From: Choristocarpus tenellus KU-1152
Taxonomy: Eukaryota; Phaeophyceae
Direction: 5' to 3'
DNA: 22,545 nt
Assembly: GCA_964200185.2 (NCBI GenBank)
Contig: CAXNAD020000284.1
Location: 1 to 22,545, forward strand
A model generated the notes under the pieces. That model was not told the origin of the DNA. It ran no database searches and worked only from the letters and a program-made list of their open reading frames with translations. Position 1 is the stretch's first letter. Each line of letters starts with the position of its first letter. The position numbers were made by a program, and so were the translations under genes. Below are positions 17,028-22,545 of this stretch, piece after piece.

Positions 17028-18363
17028 GGACCCTGTTAGAGATTTAGTGATCAAGTGGTTTGTAGTTGTTTAAAAGAAGGTCCGAACAGATTTTCGTGGA
17101 GATGAATTGACTGTGGAATCTATACAAATACTCCATGATAGCACTTTTTTGTGGTTGACATGTGATGATGAAATTGCCGACATAATATTCATGTGGTGGA
17201 ATGGGCAGGGCATTTACCACCGCAAAGTATATAATAATACAATCGTAATGGAACAAGGTTAATCCTGTGACTCTTGGAAATGGTCTCGAATTGTATCTCC
17301 GTAAGATCGCAAATCAGAGACTTGAGCAAATAGTAGTGATGGGTCTCGAATTTATCTTGGAGTTTTTTGAATTTGATACAATGCTGACAATAATTTGATA
17401 TTGACATGATACGAAATTCTAAAAAAACTGCGTCAAACGCGCTGATTTTTCGGCTCTTGTTAGAATTTTTTACTCTTTTCTATTTTAGGGGAAGTGTAGT
17501 GCCCCAGCTGAATTCACAACTTGGTAGATTTTTGAGCCAGAGCAATTGAGAGGTAGGCAAGTTTAGATCCTTTTGCATTCCAGGCCATATTTCTTATCCT
17601 GTGCGATACACTCTATTTCAATTCCTTCATGCGCGCATATTAGTATGCAAAATTGATATTCCCCCTTCCACACACACAAAGTGATACCATAATTCAGCAC
17701 AAATTCTTTAATGCACTTTTGACTTGGTTTGACTCTTTGTGCACTCTAAATAATATTATTATTTTGTTTTTTTTCACCCTTCACCCGTTGTACTCGCCTG
17801 ACAATAAAGAGCTATTCCTTGTAGTATTGCGTGAAATGAAATACATCTCTTGTGGCGAACAGAGATGAGAGAGGGTGAAATTCCATCATTTTCTACTTCC
17901 AATATTGACATCAGAAAAATTATGGTCTTTTCTGTACGACATATATTATATGCATCAGATTTTTCTTAATGATATATGGATTTGAGACCCCCATTCCTCC
18001 GTCCACCTGGAGCACCATGTCTGGTAGCTGGTTAATTTTTTCTTGTTCTCCTCAAACACATATATATCACACAACATCACCCCCCTGTGCCCTCCCCTCT
18101 GCTGCTGCCCAAGCTCCGTGGGTGCTTAATGGCAGATGTCCTCCATTTCTTTTGTTCCCACCATAGACAACACATGTTTACCCTATGTAACATATTATAT
18201 ACATTATAGGGGTTTCTTATACTTCCGAGAGGTGACATGCGGTTCAAGCTAGAGTACACAAGGCAGATGGGCAAGAAGAGGCCTGTCAAGTTCTTGGGAT
18301 GCTTCCTTACCTCCTCGCCCACCTTTGTGGGACTAAGCTAGGTTAGAGGCACAACACCAGTAG

Positions 18364-18406
18364 TGTGCATATTACTGTGCATATTACTGTGCATATTACT
18401 GTGCAA
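18364..18406. repeat. 12-bp tandem repeat GTGCATATTACT
   Basis: Three perfect copies plus a partial fourth. Confidence 0.92.
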
Positions 18407-18546
18407 TTACGAACCTTTTAGAGAGCATTTTAGTTTAGCTAGTATTCAAGTACTTCGAAGTAGTACGTAGTCTTTTGAGAGGTATCTTTTGCATTAAGGA
18501 CTACTGTTACTTTTAGAGGGGTCCTTTTGACCTTGGTTGGGTTTTT

Positions 18547-18575
18547 CCCTTGACACTTCCGCAAAGTGTTAAGGG
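18547..18575. other. 12-bp stem hairpin
   Basis: CCCTTGACACTT pairs with AAGTGTTAAGGG across a 5-base loop (CCGCA), one G-U pair, no bulges. Not followed by a T-run, so not a bacterial-type terminator. Function unknown. Confidence 0.7.
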
Positions 18576-19272
18576 GCATAAATATAGCTTTCTAACATAA
18601 TAAACACACTTCCAGGCACGAAAGTAGCAGGCTTTCTCTTCCCTAACTTGGCATGAATAAAAGACAAAAACAACCAATAATATGATAAAAAAGGAACAAA
18701 ACTATAGGTTTGTCTACAGCTTGTGAGGCGTTTTAAAATACGACATTCGTGTATAAGTGGAAGGAACTTTCATACGCCATACGTGGTTTCATATGTATTT
18801 ACATGCTTTTTCATGAAGCGTTACGTACGTACCGTTTTCAATTTTTTTTTGTGAATGGGACGCCACCAATGTAACGTCTCCCATGTTGCGCTTCACTTGA
18901 AATGCCACCAGTTGAAGGGGCAATATGCTCTGTTCTCTCCCATATTCTTGCTGTTGCGTGACGGCCAGGGTACAATTCACCATACACTGAAAATTCTAGT
19001 TGAAAAATCCGGAGTTTGTTGAAACCAAAGATGAATGTGTACCTCTTTAGATTAACTTAAATTTTCTGCCCTACTTACGAAGTCGTCGAGACACGTTGTT
19101 GTCCAGGGAGTTAGCAACCAACTCCCCGAAGACGAGTTGAAGATGCTGGACTCCAACTAAACTTTGTTTGTTGTTGGGGCTGATATAGGCTGGTAAAAGC
19201 GGGCCTCTAGCATCAACCACAGACGTGGACTGGCAGAGTTTCTGGGCTCTTCCATCCCCTTTGACACCAACC

Positions 19273-19482
19273 ATGTCATCATCTAGGAAGTCGTCTGCCG
19301 TTGGTGGACCCATGCTCAATCCATATGTTGAGCCTACTGCTCGACGTGAATCCAATAACCGAGCTGGAAGTATTTCGACGCGAAATAGCCTCGACACCAC
19401 GCCCGTGAATGCAGCATTAGACCCCAATACACTAGCATTGGCGGTCGAAAATCGGAACCGGCGACGAACCCTTACGCTCAAG
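19273..19482 (+). CDS. EF-hand gene exon 1
   Basis: Opens MSSSRKSSAVGGPMLNPYVE and ends ENRNRRRTLTLK before a perfect GTGAGT donor at 19483 (phase 0). The frame stays open upstream to 19189. The 155-codon minus-strand frame across this region is treated as its antisense shadow. Confidence 0.6.
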
Positions 19483-22382
19483 GTGAGTTCAGGCATCGAT
19501 ATTGCTTCAATTATGTAGTTCCTGGTTCGACATCGCATTCCACCTCCATTAAAGGTTACTACCCTCTTCTATCATCTTCGCTATTCCTCCGAACTTGGAG
19601 TGAAGTAACTGATCAATACACCTTTTTTTGTAGCAAAGTTTCGAGGCTCTGTCTATGGCAGAGCAGTTGTGAGCAGTAACTATTGAGCGCATACCAACAT
19701 CAACGAGTATCCGGTCCTGACAGCGGTTTGGTGTGACGGAGCAAATGCGCGCGGCCCTTATCGAAGCTGTAGACTCTGCTCTGAGGGAGGCAGAACTCTC
19801 GTCAACTACCAACATGACGAGCATTGAGAAACTTGAGGATATAATGACCAAGGCCAAGGAAAAGGTTTGGTTGAGGCAGTCATGCCTCTTTGTGCTTGGT
19901 CGTTCAATATATCCTAATGGAAAAAACGCCTCGCTTATGTGATGTTCCTCTCCCAAGTGGGGTGCTTAGCATTGATTGCACGACCCTGTCTGGGGCATTT
20001 GCAGACAAGAGCAAGAGAATGAATGTTCTGATCATCTTGGTCCATTGTGTCCCTTGACTTAATCAATATTGGGCTGGACATCCACAGGGCATCGGAGTTA
20101 GCAAGCTTTTCCAGTATTTCTTTGTGCACGACGAAGATGTTACACAGCCTCCAGATCAAGCTGAGACTGCAGAAGAGAACAATGTGTCTCAAGAAACGGA
20201 GGAACCTAAACAGGAACCCATCAATTCGACAAACACTTTGAAGGGAGAGTTGAAGCAGGTGCACACTCAGCATATCCCCTACTCACACTATTTGTGTAAT
20301 TGACTCTATACCATTAAGTATTCTGGAGTACTTCCAAGTTGTGGGAGTCCTACTTTTTTGTGTGATACCAGTGCAATGACCTAGTGTGAGAGAGGAGGTT
20401 GAATATAAATGGTGTGGAGGAACCTAGAGTTTGGATAAGCTGCAAACCCTACACGCATATGCTAGTGTGGTCAAGGTAATCTGCATGCATAGCTACAAAA
20501 AAGAGTTAGGGTTGGACCACATATTAAAAATAGAGCATGCATTTTCTAAGCAACAGTTTTCTGGTAGCAACTCGGAATGGTGGAGCATCCCCTTTGTCCC
20601 CAGTTTGACCGCCTGTTTGCCGTTATATTGACCGTCCTTAATTGTGTAATAACGCAACAGGCACCAAGTGGTATCAGCCTGGATGCTCACACACGAGAAA
20701 CGGAGAGTTCAAAGAGGAAGTCAGATGCGTCTAAGAAGAGGGCAAGCAAGGGCAAACAAATAGAACTGGTGAGGTAGGAGAGAAATTAAATAACAATTGC
20801 AATTACTTGTTGCACGTCACCTCAATATGGAGGACTTGGATGGCATTTGTTCAACTGCTTATGGACTATAATAACCCTAAGCCTAAGCCTACATAGACAA
20901 TGTCGAAATCGACATTGTACACTGCACATCTCCTGTTTTCAACCCTTGACTAGGAAGCTAACTCTGGGACATGCCACTGTTAGACACTCTCAATAGTGGC
21001 ACTCCGATATTCTATGGCATTTTCCTGCCAAATAACACAAAATACTTCCTATGAGTGTGGGCACATTGGGTCAGGTCTCTCCATCAACTTCTTCAGCAAA
21101 GTCCCTCCCATGCCTCCTATAGATGCCTTCATTGCAGCATAGGAGGAGTGGCAGTAAGAGATCAAGTTCTCAACGAAAAAGTGATCCCTCAAGGAGAAAT
21201 TCTTCCAGCAACAAAGGGAAGACCAATGCCAGGGACTCTGTGAGCAAGCAACAGGGTGCAACACCATTGGTATTAGGTGCACTTACAGAGTCACCTTGAA
21301 TTCTCAAAACAAGGGGAAAAGGACTATGTATGCAACATATCTTCCACTCTAAAACAGACCTATGATGTTGAAATCCCAAGTTTGTTGTGTCAACATTAGA
21401 TTATGTAATTTTTCCCCTCATTTTGTGATACAGCAATGTTTTCCACCTCAAACTCCCCCAAAGTCCTCACCATGTACAAGGCCAAATTATAGCATCTCCT
21501 CATCCCTCATGCAAAGCAATCCATATTTCGTTGGAATAGTTGCTTCATAGGTGGGTGATGTGTTGAGTGATTGTTGACTCTTGGCTAGTGGTTCATTCTT
21601 TTCCCGCTAGCATTGACAAGCTTGATCAAGTTGTATTTTTCCATTACAATATACGTACACTCTTAGGTGCAGATGCAGAATCACCTAAGCCTGTGATAAC
21701 TGAGGCGGCTATTCATGCTCCACCACGAAGGAGTATATCTCAATCGAGCATTCAGGAGGAGATCGAAACCAGGAAAATCGGCCCTGGTCAGCTAGAAAAA
21801 GCTCTAAGGCACTTAGGTCTTATTCTTGAGCCCAAGGTTCGGATCCGGATTCCTCCTCCTGGGGGTTGGAATGTAACTGTTTATGAGGTTCAGATTGCTC
21901 TATAGGAAAAGGAATACAGACGATGTGTAATGTTAGTTGGGGTGATGGAGGTTGGTGCTCAAAGTGTGATCTATACTACATCCGAGGATAAAAGAAGAGC
22001 TCCAAATCGAGATTTACACCTTGGCATGAAATATACTATGTGTGTGGTAGATCTCAATGGTGATGGATAATCTCATGTGTCGTTTTTCTTCTTACTATCA
22101 TGATTATTATTGTCATCTCTCTTTTGTGTACAATTATATTTTTCCCACAATATTTTTTAGTGATCGTTGCAGTGAGAGGTTCTGTAACCACCCTGTTGCT
22201 AAAATCAGCCGGCCTCGACTGAATGCAGTGTTGCAGAGAAAATAGTATATACAACAAGAAAATGCCAATCCAGTTCCCATTGAAAATACCACTGACAGGA
22301 GCTCAAGGAGATATTTGTGCTCTTTGATGCAGACAATGATGGCGGTATTGATTTAACTGAATTCACAAAGTTCTGCCTTGAG
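19273..22382 (+). CDS. EF-hand protein with Ser/Lys/Arg-rich linker, 3'-partial, seven exons
   Basis: Spliced model: 19273-19482, 19724-19864, 20088-20258, 20661-20768, 21138-21276, 21667-21836, 22299-22382. That is 341 residues, with all introns GT...AG and phases consistent (all phase 0 but one). From the N-terminus: a Ser/Arg/Asn-rich region (1-70), a predicted helical segment (about 73-117), LFQYFFVHDEDV and an acidic Glu/Gln-rich tract (118-174), two Lys/Arg/Ser-rich exons resembling a nuclear-localisation or nucleic-acid-binding tail (175-245), then QLEKALRHLGLILEPK leading straight into an EF-hand. The EF loop (about 323-334) is DADNDGGIDLTE, with Ca2+ ligands at positions 1, 3, 5, 9 and 12. 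EF-hands usually come in pairs, so a second is expected beyond the right edge. The start Met at 19273 has a plausible context (ACCAACCATGT), but an in-frame upstream exon start at 19189 after GATATAG is possible. No specific family is recognised. Confidence 0.65.
19724..19864 (+). CDS. EF-hand gene exon 2
   Basis: Acceptor CTGACAG|CG, phase 0. Encodes RFGVTEQMRAALIEAVDSAL and IEKLEDIMTKAKEK, helical and charged. Donor GTTTGG at 19865. Confidence 0.65.
20088..20258 (+). CDS. EF-hand gene exon 3
   Basis: Acceptor TCCACAG|GG, phase 0. GIGVSKLFQYFFVHDEDV is followed by an acidic Glu/Gln/Asn-rich tract. Donor GTGCAC at 20259. Confidence 0.65.
20259..20660. other. EF-hand gene intron
   Basis: 402 bp; single GTTAGGGTT near 20504-20512; nothing else seen. 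Confidence 0.55.
20661..20768 (+). CDS. EF-hand gene exon 4 (basic)
   Basis: Acceptor ACGCAACAG|GC, phase 0. Encodes SSKRKSDASKKRASKGKQ. Donor GTGAGG at 20769. Confidence 0.65.
20769..21137. other. EF-hand gene intron
   Basis: 369 bp; a degenerate CCCTAAGCCTAAGCCTA run near 20875-20891; nothing else seen. Confidence 0.55.
21138..21276 (+). CDS. EF-hand gene exon 5 (basic, Ser-rich)
   Basis: Acceptor TTGCAG|CA, phase 0. Encodes HRRSGSKRSSSQRKSD and SRRNSSSNKGK. The donor at 21277 (GTGCAC, phase 1) is chosen because exon 6 needs entry phase 1. A GTATTA donor 7 bases earlier is phase 0 and would need an unseen extra exon. Confidence 0.6.
21277..21666. other. EF-hand gene intron
   Basis: 390 bp, nothing notable. 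Confidence 0.5.
21667..21836 (+). CDS. EF-hand gene exon 6
   Basis: Acceptor CACTCTTAG|GT. Encodes GADAESPKPVITEAA, then RRSISQSSIQEE and QLEKALRHLGLILEPK. Donor GTTCGG at 21837, phase 0. The open frame continues to a TAG at 21903, but splicing at 21837 joins L-G-L-x-L-x-x-K directly to E-L-K-E-I-F, the usual layout ahead of an EF-hand. Confidence 0.6.
21837..22298. other. EF-hand gene intron, possibly with an alternative exon
   Basis: 462 bp. After CTCTATAG at 21905 a frame in phase with exon 6 is open for 54 codons and ends DLNGDG then TAA (22068-22070). Confidence 0.5.
22299..22382 (+). CDS. EF-hand gene exon 7 (EF-hand)
   Basis: Acceptor ACTGACAG|GA, phase 0. Encodes ELKEIFVLF + DADNDGGIDLTE + FTKFCLE, a canonical helix-loop-helix. 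Perfect GTGAGT donor at 22383. The remaining 163 bases to the edge are intron. Confidence 0.85.
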
Positions 22383-22545
22383 GTGAGTCCTCTTCTAACC
22401 ATACTCAAACGAGTATCAATGCTATTGAGAGCAATGCACAAACATTTCTGGGGTTCACCTTCTCGTGATGTCCTCTTGTTCCATGCCCTAAGTTGCTCCT
22501 TGAACGTTTTATTTGTATGGGAGCAGGCTCAAAGTATCTGGGGGG

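Larger units (their letters stand above)
17028..19272. other. Intergenic region, weak hints of exons
   Basis: No convincing gene. Plus-strand scraps with exon-like edges occur at 17489-17548, 17590-17640, 17780-17868 and 18211-18341. The last reads GDMRFKLEYTRQMGKKRPVK and ends in TAG after a TATTATATACATTATAG acceptor-like site. I could not chain them with matching phases. AATAAA-like signals occur near 17802 and 18654. No polyadenylation signal is obvious just after the FKGP stop. The right end should hold the promoter of the EF-hand gene. Confidence 0.5.

Noticed and set aside
19071-19538. 155-codon minus-strand open frame with ATG
   Set aside because: The plus frame here ends at a GTGAGT donor that joins in phase to further exons and an EF-hand. 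The minus frame has no recognised motif. It remains the main alternative if RNA contradicts the plus model.
12985-22070. Reassigned stop codons, suggested by open frames broken by single TGA or TAG codons
   Set aside because: More than 1000 FKGP codons contain no TGA or TAG and the gene ends on TAA at the expected place, so a standard code is simpler.

Overview
This window looks like intron-rich eukaryotic nuclear DNA. Coding blocks are short and joined by GT...AG introns, non-coding DNA is full of micro- and minisatellites, and TTAGGG-type telomere-like tracts lie scattered inside introns and intergenic DNA. There are no operons, tRNA, rRNA or CRISPR arrays. The lineage cannot be fixed from the sequence. 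A protist or alga is a guess from the fused fucose-salvage enzyme, the mid-size introns and the moderate AT content.

Layout. 1-391 is a minisatellite cut by the left edge. 392-2298 has no gene I can support, only simple repeats, and is probably an intron of the next gene. 2299-17027 (+) is the 3' three quarters of a bifunctional L-fucokinase / GDP-L-fucose pyrophosphorylase gene (FKGP/FCSK family). I rebuilt it as 14 exons whose splice phases all agree, giving 1075 visible residues and a TAA stop. Most of the pyrophosphorylase domain must lie left of the window. Only its last segment (ARVFPIL...VLWMQD) is here, followed by a much enlarged middle region and a complete GHMP kinase domain with all three ATP/substrate motifs intact. 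The 4.2 kb intron 2736-6914 is the strangest stretch: three tandem-repeat families (87, 22 and 33 bp) and about 15 telomere-like tracts, some spaced about 230-240 bp apart, with scraps between them that vaguely resemble WD40 and terminal-exon coding sequence.

17028-19272 is intergenic, with a good hairpin, a 12-bp repeat and weak hints of further exons. About 19273 to the right edge (+) is the 5' part of a second gene, read as seven exons (341 residues so far). It encodes a Ser/Lys/Arg-rich protein with one canonical EF-hand at its visible end. It continues beyond the window.

The two genes lie in the same direction. Nothing in the sequence links their functions. FKGP would phosphorylate free L-fucose and convert fucose-1-phosphate to GDP-fucose for glycan synthesis. 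The second protein is probably a calcium-binding protein of unknown role. All exon models are hand predictions without transcript evidence.
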